DNA of 26,325 nucleotides from Candidatus Parvarchaeota archaeon UBA573 (GTDB lineage: Archaea > Nanobdellota > Nanobdellia > Parvarchaeales > Parvarchaeaceae). The position numbers and the translations under genes are program-made. Below, one piece after another: positions 6,832-14,960 of this stretch. The notes under the pieces are model-generated. The model saw only the letters and a list, made by a program, of their open reading frames with translations, was not told where the DNA came from and did not search any database. Position 1 is the first letter of the stretch. Each line of letters opens with the position of its first letter. The DNA lies in NCBI GenBank assembly GCA_002502045.1, contig DAPE01000010.1, forward strand, positions 1 to 26,325, given 5' to 3'.

Positions 6832-6849
6832 ATTTTAGTTAAAGACAAT

Positions 6850-6859
6850 TATTTAAATA
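6850..6859. promoter_or_regulatory. Symmetric TATA element shared by divergent genes
   Basis: TATTTAAATA is its own reverse complement, and is the only good TATA candidate in the 49-base gap between start codons at 6831 (minus) and 6881 (plus). Its centre is about 24 bases from the minus ATG and 27 from the plus ATG, which fits leaderless or nearly leaderless start in both directions. Confidence 0.5.
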
Positions 6860-6880
6860 CCTCCCAGTCATAATATTAAT

Positions 6881-7444
6881 ATGTTAGAAAAAGCTTTAAG
6901 TTTTGCTTTTAATGTTACATCAAACAAGACTAATGTCACAACTACTTTGACAGCTCCAGCTCCAGGTGTCTCATTGCTGTTTTCAGGAGTAGAATCGTTC
7001 TTGTTTCCTTTTCTTCTAGTTTTTGCCATCGTTTACGGCGTTCTTCAAAGGAGTGAGATTTTCAAGGGGAAAAGCGACATAGATGCAATAATAGCATTCG
7101 TTTTGGGTATAATATTTGCTACCACAAATTATACTCTAAAGTTAACGTATCTGATATTGCCAATAGTTGGTATTGTTGCAATAGTAATATTCATGCTTTT
7201 AGTTATAGGCTCAATGCTTTATGGCAGTAGTTCTGACCTTCTAAAGAGCGGATCTGGGAGGAAGATAATAGTCATAATATCGGTTTTAGTTTCTATAGGA
7301 TTAATAATTTGGGTTTTATTAACAGCTAATCTAGGGTTTGTAGGTATATCTGCTACCTCGGTTTCATCGAATCTTTCGCAGTATTTCCCGTATATAATCG
7401 TTTTCATAGCGCTTATCCTAGGTGCATACTTTTTATTTAAATAA
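6881..7444 (+). CDS. Four-TM membrane protein, first of three similar genes
   Basis: A 187-residue polytopic protein of unknown function. After an N-terminal Thr/Asn-rich stretch (10-30) come TM segments at about 36-54, 67-85, 90-112, 126-146 and a last one near 168-186. The stretch FLLVFAIVYGVLQRSEIF (44-61), then a DIDAIIAFVLG segment, resembles the third gene's FVLVFALVYGLLVRSKFF followed by DIPALIGVAIG. This 'VYG.L.RS..F' loop is a shared landmark. Gene order and equal sizes suggest tandem duplication followed by divergence. A role in a membrane complex is a guess. Confidence 0.75.
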   Translation: MLEKALSFAFNVTSNKTNVTTTLTAPAPGVSLLFSGVESFLFPFLLVFAIVYGVLQRSEIFKGKSDIDAIIAFVLGIIFATTNYTLKLTYLILPIVGIVAIVIFMLLVIGSMLYGSSSDLLKSGSGRKIIVIISVLVSIGLIIWVLLTANLGFVGISATSVSSNLSQYFPYIIVFIALILGAYFLFK

Positions 7445-7479
7445 TTGAATACTTATAAGTAAAGATATTTAAAGAAAAG

Positions 7480-7487
7480 TTTAAATA
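7480..7487 (+). promoter_or_regulatory. TATA box of the second four-TM gene
   Basis: TTTAAATA centred 26 bases before the ATG at 7510, giving a leaderless message. A palindrome ACTTATAAGT lies at 7450-7459, between the previous stop and this box; it could be an operator or weak terminator. Confidence 0.45.
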
Positions 7488-7509
7488 CTAAAAGTATCCA
7501 TAACTATTA

Positions 7510-8070
7510 ATGGTATCAGCAGTAGCAGGGTCATTGTATTCACAAATAGACAAGGCCTTAAGCCTTATAACCCCTCCTAATGTTACAAACCCAATAGAGT
7601 TTTGGCTTGCTTTTCTGTTAATACTTGCTATACTTAGCACAGTCCTAAAGAACGTGAGTTACTTTGGGGATAATAAAAACAAGGGAGCAAGAGGACTCAT
7701 TGCTCTTATAATATCCTACTTCGCTGTTACTGTAGCGTGGGTAAGCCCTGTGTTAGTTTATATGTCTTCCACATTGGCAGTGACTGCGCTTATACTTGTA
7801 GCGATGCTTATAGTTGCAAGCCTGCTTAAATTTGATATAACTGGAAACAATTCCAAATGGCTTTTTGTTGTGGCGATAGGAATACTTTTCCTGGGTGGTG
7901 GAGTGTTCTCAAATGCTTTAGTACCTTCTAGTTCCGGTGTAGGAAGCGAATTTTCAAATATAGTATCTTCTTTAATAGGGCCTAACCTTGCATATCTTAT
8001 TTTAGGTATAATAATAATCTTTGTTATCGCTTTTACTTTCGGCGGAGGCGGTTCTAGCAAGAACCAATAA
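7510..8070 (+). CDS. Four-TM membrane protein, second of three similar genes
   Basis: 186 residues, unknown function. After an amphipathic start (MVSAVAGSLYSQIDKALSLI) come TM segments at about 29-46, 63-85, 88-108, 117-135 and 156-178, ending in a GGGGSSKNQ tail. It lacks the 'VYG.L.RS' loop of its neighbours; here the equivalent position reads LKNVSYFGDNKNKGARGLIALI. The size, spacing and topology still match. The third gene follows after six bases, so these two are one operon. Confidence 0.75.
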   Translation: MVSAVAGSLYSQIDKALSLITPPNVTNPIEFWLAFLLILAILSTVLKNVSYFGDNKNKGARGLIALIISYFAVTVAWVSPVLVYMSSTLAVTALILVAMLIVASLLKFDITGNNSKWLFVVAIGILFLGGGVFSNALVPSSSGVGSEFSNIVSSLIGPNLAYLILGIIIIFVIAFTFGGGGSSKNQ

Positions 8071-8076
8071 GATAAT

Positions 8077-8640
8077 ATGTTAAGTTTACCTACTCTTGGT
8101 CTATATGATTTGGCGGTTTTCGTTTTAGTATTTGCTTTAGTATACGGCCTACTAGTAAGGTCTAAATTCTTTTCTACTTCGGACATACCTGCGCTTATAG
8201 GTGTAGCTATTGGTTTAGTAGCTTTGTTATCTTCCTTCTTTGTAAGATTTATAATAACGTTCCTGCCATATGTTTTAGCTGTAATGCTGTTTATCTTCCT
8301 AGCTATACTTCTTCTTTCAACGTCATTAGTTTCCCAGAGTTCAATAACGGATTACTTGAAGAAAAGCTCTCTTGTTCCAGCTTTAGTGATATTTGTAATG
8401 TTTATTTTTGGGCTGATAGCATTCGGAACCGTTTCTGCTTATTATCCAGGGATTTTAGGTGCCCCATCGACAAGCAGTTCCTCGCATGTTGCTGCAGTGT
8501 CTTCGTTTCCGTCTGATCTGACTTCCACTTACATTATATCTATATTTACAAGTCCTTCTTTTCTTACAACAGTACTTACACTGCTAGCTATGACTTTAGT
8601 AGTATTTGCATTGACAAGGCAGGTTCCAAGCAAAAAATAA
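8077..8640 (+). CDS. Four-TM membrane protein, third of three similar genes
   Basis: 187 residues, unknown function. TM segments at about 9-27, 39-58, 59-82, 98-118 and 162-180. VFALVYGLLVRSKFF followed by SDIPALIGVAIGLV aligns by eye with the first gene's FAIVYGVLQRSEIF and DIDAIIAFVLGIIF. A Ser-rich outer loop (129-150) lies before the last TM segment. Its stop codon directly abuts the stop codon of the convergent thpR, with no base between, so neither gene has a separate 3' spacer. Confidence 0.75.
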   Translation: MLSLPTLGLYDLAVFVLVFALVYGLLVRSKFFSTSDIPALIGVAIGLVALLSSFFVRFIITFLPYVLAVMLFIFLAILLLSTSLVSQSSITDYLKKSSLVPALVIFVMFIFGLIAFGTVSAYYPGILGAPSTSSSSHVAAVSSFPSDLTSTYIISIFTSPSFLTTVLTLLAMTLVVFALTRQVPSKK

Positions 8641-9123
8641 TTAGATTATTCTATAATAATTTGAAAAATCACTATTGAATATATGCAATGAATCAGCTAT
8701 AAATGAAAAATCATTGGACTCAAACTCTTTCTCGTCTATTTTATCAATAACTTGCTTGGCCCTGCATAATGTAACATGCGGTGTAAAATTACTCTCTTTT
8801 TTCATAGATAAAAATGAGCATAATTTTTCGTAATGCTCGTTTAAGTTGCCATGAACCCTTGCGTATATTGTTTTTGGGTTTTTTATTGACGGAAAAGCGC
8901 CAATTCCCTTAATATTTATGGGTATGGAAAATTTCATTTCTTTTATAAAATCGATAAGTTCTTTTTTTATCTCAAAATCTCCAAGAAAAAGCAATGTTAT
9001 GTGGAGTTTTTCTTTATCAACAAACTTTCCTGTAATCTTCTTGTCTAGTTTTTTATAGAAGAATGAAAAAATATCCTCTTTTGTTTTTTCAGGTATCTCT
9101 ACTGCTATAAAATAGCGGTTCAT
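8641..9123 (-). CDS. thpR: RNA 2',3'-cyclic phosphodiesterase / 2'-5' RNA ligase (2H family)
   Basis: A 160-residue member of the LigT/ThpR branch of the 2H phosphoesterase superfamily, which opens 2',3'-cyclic phosphates and can join 2'-5' tRNA halves in vitro. The two catalytic motifs are LHITLLFLGD (about residues 40-49) and TPHVTLCRAK (about 115-124); between them lies IGAFPSIKNPKTIYA, where the family has 'G.FP....P.v.w.g'. The start is placed at MNRYFIAVEIP, the standard N-terminus, although the frame continues 23 codons upstream into the next gene. It overlaps the preceding stop by four bases (ATGA), so it is coupled to the S-layer-domain regulator. Confidence 0.92.
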   Translation of the reverse strand: MNRYFIAVEIPEKTKEDIFSFFYKKLDKKITGKFVDKEKLHITLLFLGDFEIKKELIDFIKEMKFSIPINIKGIGAFPSIKNPKTIYARVHGNLNEHYEKLCSFLSMKKESNFTPHVTLCRAKQVIDKIDEKEFESNDFSFIADSLHIFNSDFSNYYRII

Positions 9124-10049
9124 TTTACGGTTTCTATCGAATCTATCTGCCCGTCTCCGTCTATATCGTATCCTCTTACCATCCTGCTCCAAGGAATCTC
9201 TCCAGTATATCCTTTGAAAGTTATATTTGAAAATCTTGTGGCAGCCAGCATTGCAGACAAAGTCCCTATGTTTCTTACTCCACCTATAAGTATTATCTCC
9301 TTTTCTTTATCGAATGGGTTCTTTATTTTTTCTATGGTTCCTTCATAATCTCTTACATGTATGCCATTTTTATCCTTTAAGCCCCAACCTTCTTCTTTTA
9401 TGAATTTTATCGGCATGAAATTGTTTATATCCCTAGTGACAAGATTGGTTACTGGTCCACCTATAACAATTAGGTTCTTCTTGAAAAGGTTTTTCGATAT
9501 TACATCAGTATCAAGAACTACCGGCATAGACGCTGGAAGATCAATGAACTGCCCTAGAAACATTCCAAGGTATGCAGTATAATAAGAATCTTTAGCAACA
9601 GCCTTGTATTCTCCGTGTGGGTCAGAGGCACCTACACAAATATATCCGTCAAATTTTCCATTATTTATGAATTTACTGAAAAATGCCAATGCATATTCGT
9701 TTTCCTTTGACTTCATCTTTGGATCAAATTTTATCTTGTTTTCATTGATTTCATGCGAAAATGAATTGTATAAAGCTTTGATCACCTCTCCCTTTTTCTG
9801 TGGCTCAATGCTTATCAGTCCTGCTTTTTCAAGCTTACCAATGTAGAAAGCAGTCGCCTTTTTGTCAAGCTTTAGTTCTTTTGAAAGATTTGCTGAATTA
9901 TAAGGTTTTTTGGAAAGCTTTTTCATAATAGCCATAGCTTTTTCGTCTGCTATTGGTTTTACATCGTTTATATCTTCAATCAACTTTGTATCATTTACAA
10001 AGTAGCCTTCCCCATCGCTTTTAAGAATATAATTTTTCATAGTAACCAT
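9120..10049 (-). CDS. Winged-helix protein fused to an S-layer-C-like domain
   Basis: 309 residues. Residues 36-95 look like an ArsR-type winged helix (KAMAIMKKLSKKPYNSANLSKEL, then KATAFYIGKLEKAGLISIE). The rest resembles the C-terminal domain of archaeal S-layer proteins: GASDPHGEY (140-148), NLIVIGGPVTN (192-202), YEGTIEKIKNPF (235-246), IILIGGVRNIGTLSAML (252-268), and a calcium-loop-like DIDGDGQIDSIE (295-306). There is no signal peptide or TM segment, so it should be cytoplasmic despite the surface-protein domain. The start ATG at 10049 is about 27 bases from a TATA-like ACTTAAAT (10073-10080); an ATG three codons later is an alternative. It is coupled to thpR. Function unknown; a regulator sensing a sugar or metal ligand is possible. 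Confidence 0.7.
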   Translation of the reverse strand: MVTMKNYILKSDGEGYFVNDTKLIEDINDVKPIADEKAMAIMKKLSKKPYNSANLSKELKLDKKATAFYIGKLEKAGLISIEPQKKGEVIKALYNSFSHEINENKIKFDPKMKSKENEYALAFFSKFINNGKFDGYICVGASDPHGEYKAVAKDSYYTAYLGMFLGQFIDLPASMPVVLDTDVISKNLFKKNLIVIGGPVTNLVTRDINNFMPIKFIKEEGWGLKDKNGIHVRDYEGTIEKIKNPFDKEKEIILIGGVRNIGTLSAMLAATRFSNITFKGYTGEIPWSRMVRGYDIDGDGQIDSIETVK

Positions 10050-10208
10050 GTTTATAACTTATAACTAGGTTGATTTAAGTATTTAACTCTTTTGAGGCAA
10101 TCTCACATAATTCTGTTTCTGCATGTTTTGCTCTGTTTTTTAACCGGTCCTGCATAAATTTAGATAGTTTAATGAGGATTGTAATTTTAAATACACCGTT
10201 TAAAAAGC

Positions 10209-10216
10209 TTTAAATA
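10209..10216 (+). promoter_or_regulatory. TATA box of glmS
   Basis: TTTAAATA centred 38 bases before the ATG, predicting a leader of about 11 bases. The rest of the 200-base divergent gap (10050-10249) shows no gene or RNA, only the opposite promoter near 10073-10080. Confidence 0.45.
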
Positions 10217-10249
10217 TAAGTTTCCGTCTTACAAACTCTTAGGCTATTT

Positions 10250-12004
10250 ATGTGTGGTATTATAGGTTATACTGGAAATGAGAATTCTATTCCTTTTGTT
10301 TTGGAAGGCATCAAGAGCTTAGAATACAGGGGCTATGACAGTTTCGGATGCGCTTTTCAGGGCAAGAACAATAACATAGAAATACGAAAAGATGCAGGCA
10401 GAATAAACAAAATTATAGATAATTACAGTTTGGATAAGGAAATCTCAAATAAAAGCATAGCACATACAAGATGGGCGACTCATGGCGGAGTTACAAAGAT
10501 GAATTCTCACCCCATGCTTGATTGCAGTGGGAAAATAGCAGTTGTACACAACGGAATAATCGAAAACTTCAAGGAGTTGAAGGAAAGTCTTCCAAATCAT
10601 TTATTCTCCTCAGAGACAGATACTGAAGTACTGCCACATTTGATAGAGGAAGAGATGGCAAATGGAAAGAACTTTGAGGAAGCTGTCATAGCCGTATCAG
10701 AAAAAATAACTGGGTTTTCTTCTTTTGTAGTTATGAATGCTGATTCTGATAATATTATTGCAGTAAAAAGCGGCTCTCCATTGGTGTTAGGCGTTAGAGA
10801 CAAAGGCATGTTCGTTGCAAGCGATGTACCGTCATTCTTAAAATATACCAATAAAGTGGTTTATCTGTCTGATGGGGATGTAATAGCAATAAATAAAGCG
10901 GGTTTTAAAATCCTTAAATCAAATAACCCTACCAAGCATAAAGTCCGAGAAGTTACATTTTCAATCGCAGACATAGATAAAGGAAAATACAAGCATTTTA
11001 TGCTCAAAGAAATTATGGAGCAACAGAGTCTTGTTTCAAAACTTGTAAATTCAGATTTATCCTACATTAAAAATGCCGCGTCTCTTGTCTCATTGTCAAA
11101 AAGAGTGTTCCTTTTGGGTTCAGGTTCCTCATTTCATATAGCGTTACTAACAGCTAATTTGTTTAGGGACTTGGGCAAAGATGCAATTGCCGTGCAGCCA
11201 CAGGATCTATTAAATTATTCTAAGACAATAAGCAAAGAGGATGTCTTTATGATAATATCACAAAGCGGAGAAACTATGGATGTTATAGAGTCTCTTCCAA
11301 TAATAAAAGACAACAAAAAAATAGGAATAATAAATACTGAAGGTTCTACTCTGGCAAATGTAGTGGATTACTTTATAAATGTTAATGCAGGGCATGAAAA
11401 AGGAGTTGCGGCTACAAAAACTTTTACAATGTCCGCAATACTTTCTTGTTTGATAGCCATGTTTTCTGCTGGTGAGGAAAGAGAGGCATTAAACGACCTT
11501 AATCTTTTGAATATAAATCTGTATAATCTTTTTGTTCCTTCAGTCTACAAGACAATAAAAGATACTGCTTTAATTCTTAAGAAAGAGAAAGATATTTTCT
11601 TTTTAGGCAGAGGAAATGATTACATTTCAGCAATGGAAGCAGCATTAAAGATGAAAGAGGTTACATATATTCACTCTGAAGCCATTGACTCGGCTACTTT
11701 TAAACATGGGCCGTTAGCTTTAATATCCAAAGGAACATACTCAGTAGCCTTGGTATCCGACAGATTTAAGGACAGGGAAATAAATAACCTTAAGGAAATA
11801 AAGGCAAGAAATGGAAAGATAATAGGGATTGCAAATGAAAAAATGGATGTCTTTGATGTTTTTATCAGGTCCCAGCCTGCAGGTATATTCAGTTTTGTTC
11901 CACAAGTAATATTATCCCAGCTTCTATCTTACTATATCTCATTGTCAAAGCATATAGACCCGGATCACCCAAGAAACCTCGCCAAGGCAGTTACTACAAA
12001 ATAA
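10250..12004 (+). CDS. glmS: Glutamine-fructose-6-phosphate aminotransferase (isomerizing)
   Basis: Makes glucosamine-6-phosphate from fructose-6-phosphate and glutamine, the first step to UDP-GlcNAc and surface glycans. The 584 residues show a complete enzyme. Cys2 is the glutaminase nucleophile in MCGIIGYTG, with EYRGYDSFG (25-33), TRWATHGGVT and HNGIIENF completing the class-II amidotransferase domain (to about 215). Two SIS sugar-isomerase domains follow, with SGSSFHIAL, SQSGETMDV and KGVAATKTFT, and the C-terminal DPDHPRNLAKAVT is the usual ending. It fits a cell that decorates many sequon-rich surface proteins, such as those encoded further right. Confidence 0.96.
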   Translation: MCGIIGYTGNENSIPFVLEGIKSLEYRGYDSFGCAFQGKNNNIEIRKDAGRINKIIDNYSLDKEISNKSIAHTRWATHGGVTKMNSHPMLDCSGKIAVVHNGIIENFKELKESLPNHLFSSETDTEVLPHLIEEEMANGKNFEEAVIAVSEKITGFSSFVVMNADSDNIIAVKSGSPLVLGVRDKGMFVASDVPSFLKYTNKVVYLSDGDVIAINKAGFKILKSNNPTKHKVREVTFSIADIDKGKYKHFMLKEIMEQQSLVSKLVNSDLSYIKNAASLVSLSKRVFLLGSGSSFHIALLTANLFRDLGKDAIAVQPQDLLNYSKTISKEDVFMIISQSGETMDVIESLPIIKDNKKIGIINTEGSTLANVVDYFINVNAGHEKGVAATKTFTMSAILSCLIAMFSAGEEREALNDLNLLNINLYNLFVPSVYKTIKDTALILKKEKDIFFLGRGNDYISAMEAALKMKEVTYIHSEAIDSATFKHGPLALISKGTYSVALVSDRFKDREINNLKEIKARNGKIIGIANEKMDVFDVFIRSQPAGIFSFVPQVILSQLLSYYISLSKHIDPDHPRNLAKAVTTK

Positions 12005-12039
12005 GTTAACCTTTTTTACGTGTAATTCCTATAGTTTAT

Positions 12040-14256
12040 GTGGAAAGCACTTATTTTTTAATAGATGCGGATTATACTGTTGTAGACAATGTACCGGTTG
12101 TAAGGCTTTTTTGTTTAAATAATAAACTAGAAAGAAGAATATTCTATGACAAAAACTTTAAACCGTATTGCTATGTAAAGACCGAGAAAGAAACATTTAA
12201 TAAAACCGCCGGCGGACTTTCTTTTATTGAATCAGTTCAAGAAGTAGAAAAATATAGCCTTGGTAAAAAGATGAAAGTTCTGCAGGTATTTACTAGTCTA
12301 CCAGAGGACGTTCCAAAAATAAAGCAGCTAAGCTTTCAAACTTATGAGGCAGATATTCCCTTTTACAAGCGTTATCTTCTTGATAAAGGCATAGGGACTT
12401 TTAACAGGTTAATTATTGATTCAGAAGGGGACTACATAAAAAACATAAAAGATGAAGGTATAGCGGACTTCCCAATAAATGTTGCCGCGATAGACATAGA
12501 GACATTTTCAAAGCATTCATTCCCTAATCCAAAATCTGACCCAATAATAGCAGTATCGATAGTAAGTGCAGGGTTGAAAAAATGCATTACATGGCTCAAT
12601 GCTGAAAGTGATAATATAATAAAAGCAAAGGATGAAAAAGATCTGCTTCTTAAACTTTCAGAGATTTTATCCTCGAATAATTTTAATGTTATAGTAGGTT
12701 ATAATTCCGATTCTTTTGACATGCCATATATAGCTGAGAGGGCAAAGATATTAGGGTTTAGATTTACAGTTAGTGGCTTTGAACTTAAAATAAAAGGAGA
12801 GCGAAAGAAAGTAGCAGAGATAAATGGCCTTGCTCACATAGATATACTGAATTTTATAAGAAATATCTATTCGATATACAACCTTAAAACAGAAGTTCTT
12901 ACTTTAAGAGAAGTTGCAGCAGAGATTACTGGCGAAAGAAAAGGCGAATTCAACTGGGATGACATAAATGAGGTTTTTAGCAATGTAAAACTTGCAACCG
13001 AATTGTGCGAGTACTGCATTCAAGATTCAAATATAACGTTATTAGTTTTCAACACAGTCCTACCTCTTATAACCGAGCTTAATAAACTTGTAGGTCAGAC
13101 ATTTGCCGATGTTTCTAGAATGGCAACAGGTATTGTTGTAGAAAATCTTATAATGAAACACGCTGTTATTAAGAACGAGCTTATACCGAATAAGCCATCT
13201 GATTTTCAAATTAATGATAGAATAAAAAAAATAAATGTCGGGGCCTTTGTTTTTCAACCTACCGCAGGGCTATATGAAAACATAGCAGTAGTGGATTTTA
13301 GGAGTCTTTATCCCAGTATAATAGTGTCGCATAACATATGTCCATCTACGATTCAGTTGAATGGGGATCAGCCTTCCTTTACTCCAAAAGAAGAGAGATT
13401 AGGATTGATACCTTCTGTTCTATCAGAGGTAATAACATTAAGATTTGAGGCAAAAGATCGACTTAAACTGGAAAAAGACAACAAACAGTTAAACGCCAGA
13501 GTGCTTGTACTCAAGTTAATAGCAAACGGGTTCTATGGCTATTTGGGTTATTATAATTCAAGGTGGTATTGTTTTGAGTGCGCAGGCGCAACTACCGCGC
13601 TCGGCAGAAAATATGTTCAGGACGTTATATCTACAGCCGAGTCTTACAAATTCAAAGTGCTATATGCGGATACAGATTCAGCCTTTATCCAGTTTGGAGA
13701 AAGAAAACAGACTGTAAACGAATTTATAAACGGTATAAACAGCAAACTTCCGAAGCCTATGGAACTTGAATTGCAAGGGTTTTATGCCAGGGCGATATTT
13801 GTCAGCTCAAAAGGAGGAATAGGAGCAAAGAAAAAATATGCGATGTCAGATTTAGATGGCAATATTACAATAAAAGGATTTCAATCAGTAAGAAGGGACT
13901 GGGCCGTGATAGCAAAGAATCTGCAAAAAGAAGTTCTTAACAAAATTCTTTTGGAAAATGACAAAGAAGGGGCAGTGGCTACTGTAAAAAACATAATAGA
14001 AAAAATAAAAACTGGGCAAGCAGGTTTAGATGAGCTCGTTATCTTAACTCGGCTAAGAAAGGATCCTTCATCATATCAGCAGACTAATAGACACATTTCC
14101 GCAGTGGAAAAAAGTGGGATGAAATTTGTAAGTGGAGATACAATAAAATACATCATAGCCAAAGGAAAGAACAACGAAAGCGTGTCTGAAAAAGCAGTCC
14201 TCTATGAGATTGCACGGAAGAACAAAATAAAGTATGATCCAGACTACTATATATAA
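12040..14256 (+). CDS. polB: Family-B replicative DNA polymerase, C-terminus frameshifted
   Basis: Archaeal PolB with proofreading. Exonuclease motifs: Exo I IDIETF (Asp152, Glu154), Exo II GYNSDSFD (220-227), Exo III YCIQD (325-329). Polymerase motifs: A DFRSLYPSII (Asp419), B KLIANGFYGYLG (492-503), C YADTDS (Asp544, Asp546). The start is a GTG at 12040; the ATG two bases upstream is in another frame and stops at once. The reading frame ends at residue 738 after YDPDYYI, but the expected tail of the family (QVLPSVLQILEVVGY and a PCNA-binding end) continues in a different frame at 14255-14356, right after a TATATATA run. With the tail the protein would be about 771 residues, the usual length. 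This could be a sequencing or assembly error, a real truncation, or recoding. Confidence 0.95.
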   Translation: MESTYFLIDADYTVVDNVPVVRLFCLNNKLERRIFYDKNFKPYCYVKTEKETFNKTAGGLSFIESVQEVEKYSLGKKMKVLQVFTSLPEDVPKIKQLSFQTYEADIPFYKRYLLDKGIGTFNRLIIDSEGDYIKNIKDEGIADFPINVAAIDIETFSKHSFPNPKSDPIIAVSIVSAGLKKCITWLNAESDNIIKAKDEKDLLLKLSEILSSNNFNVIVGYNSDSFDMPYIAERAKILGFRFTVSGFELKIKGERKKVAEINGLAHIDILNFIRNIYSIYNLKTEVLTLREVAAEITGERKGEFNWDDINEVFSNVKLATELCEYCIQDSNITLLVFNTVLPLITELNKLVGQTFADVSRMATGIVVENLIMKHAVIKNELIPNKPSDFQINDRIKKINVGAFVFQPTAGLYENIAVVDFRSLYPSIIVSHNICPSTIQLNGDQPSFTPKEERLGLIPSVLSEVITLRFEAKDRLKLEKDNKQLNARVLVLKLIANGFYGYLGYYNSRWYCFECAGATTALGRKYVQDVISTAESYKFKVLYADTDSAFIQFGERKQTVNEFINGINSKLPKPMELELQGFYARAIFVSSKGGIGAKKKYAMSDLDGNITIKGFQSVRRDWAVIAKNLQKEVLNKILLENDKEGAVATVKNIIEKIKTGQAGLDELVILTRLRKDPSSYQQTNRHISAVEKSGMKFVSGDTIKYIIAKGKNNESVSEKAVLYEIARKNKIKYDPDYYI

Positions 14257-14356
14257 GCAGGTTTTACCTTCTGTCTTACAAATACTAGAAGTCGTAGGCT
14301 ATTCAGAAGATGACATACTTGGCAAAAAAAATAACTCGCTTGAAGGGTTTTTATAG
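14255..14356 (+). other. Displaced C-terminal coding segment of PolB
   Basis: This 102-base stretch encodes 33 residues that continue PolB in a frame shifted relative to the main ORF. QVLPSVLQILEVVGY aligns with the end of the archaeal PolB thumb region ('QVLPAVLRILEGFGY' in well-known members). The last residues, NNSLEGFL, have the shape of a PIP box (Q-x-x-L-x-x-F-L) with Asn in place of Gln. The shift would be explained by loss of one TA unit from the TA run at 14248-14255 (or gain of one base). The segment preserves amino-acid sense, so any lesion must be recent or the segment must still be translated. Confidence 0.85.
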
Positions 14357-14401
14357 TATAATAATACTAATTGTATTATGCTTGTTTAAAAGAGTATTAT
14401 T

Positions 14402-14953
14402 GTGGAACAGAAGTTTAATAATGATTTCATAGAAAGGATTACAACTGACGGTGTAGGGATGCTGTTCGTTACAGAGAGATATAAGTTGGAGGAGGCATCT
14501 ATAGAGCTTTTATCCAGAATAAAAAATAAAGGATTTAAGCTTATTTATGTTACGTCGAGTCTTCCTTTTAAATCAATTCAGGAAAAGTTAGATGTCGCGA
14601 AAATAGAAGATTATTTTATAATAGACTCAGTAACGGCCCCAGTTATACAAGATCCTAACGCATACAAAAATTGTATATTCATACGTTCGCCAGGAGATCT
14701 TACAGAGATAAGCATAAATCTGGAAAACCTGATGAAGAGAGGCGGAGAAAACTTTGTAGTTATAGACTCTATAACTTCCTTTTTGATTTATAACTCCGAA
14801 AATGAGATACTAAGATTCATTCATTTCACATCATCTATAGCAAGGGAGAAAAAAAGCAAATTAGTCTTCATAGTAATAGAAAACAAAGGCATAAGCGATG
14901 CATTTTTGGATAAGATAAGAAGTTTTATAGATGAAGAAGCTAAATTAGAGTGA
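14402..14953 (+). CDS. KaiC/RecA-like protein without a Walker A motif
   Basis: 183 residues with a RecA/KaiC-type alternation of strands and helices: GMLFV (19-23), FKLIYVTS (45-52), YFIIDSVT (71-78), CIFIRS (91-96), and a Walker B-like NFVVIDSITSFL (117-128), then a strand KLVFIVIE. Where KaiC-like ATPases carry the P-loop (G-x-P-G-x-G-K-T) after the first strand, this protein has TERYKLEEASIELL (24-37). It therefore seems to be a pseudo-ATPase, similar in kind to KaiC-like signalling proteins of archaea. The start is a GTG; the next Met (residue 20) would cut the first strand. It lies seven bases before map and may be co-transcribed. Confidence 0.65.
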   Translation: MEQKFNNDFIERITTDGVGMLFVTERYKLEEASIELLSRIKNKGFKLIYVTSSLPFKSIQEKLDVAKIEDYFIIDSVTAPVIQDPNAYKNCIFIRSPGDLTEISINLENLMKRGGENFVVIDSITSFLIYNSENEILRFIHFTSSIAREKKSKLVFIVIENKGISDAFLDKIRSFIDEEAKLE

Positions 14954-14960
14954 GCTATAA

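Noticed and set aside
7758..8186. Minus-strand ORF of 142 codons across the second and third four-TM genes
   Set aside because: It spans two plausible plus-strand genes and their short spacer; low-complexity translation without motifs.
8638..8643. Abutting convergent stop codons as a special signal
   Set aside because: Zero-spacer convergent ends are expected in such a compact genome and no hairpin or T-tract marks the junction.
10050..10249. Riboswitch or glmS ribozyme upstream of glmS
   Set aside because: The TATA box predicts a leader of only about 11 bases, too short for such an element.
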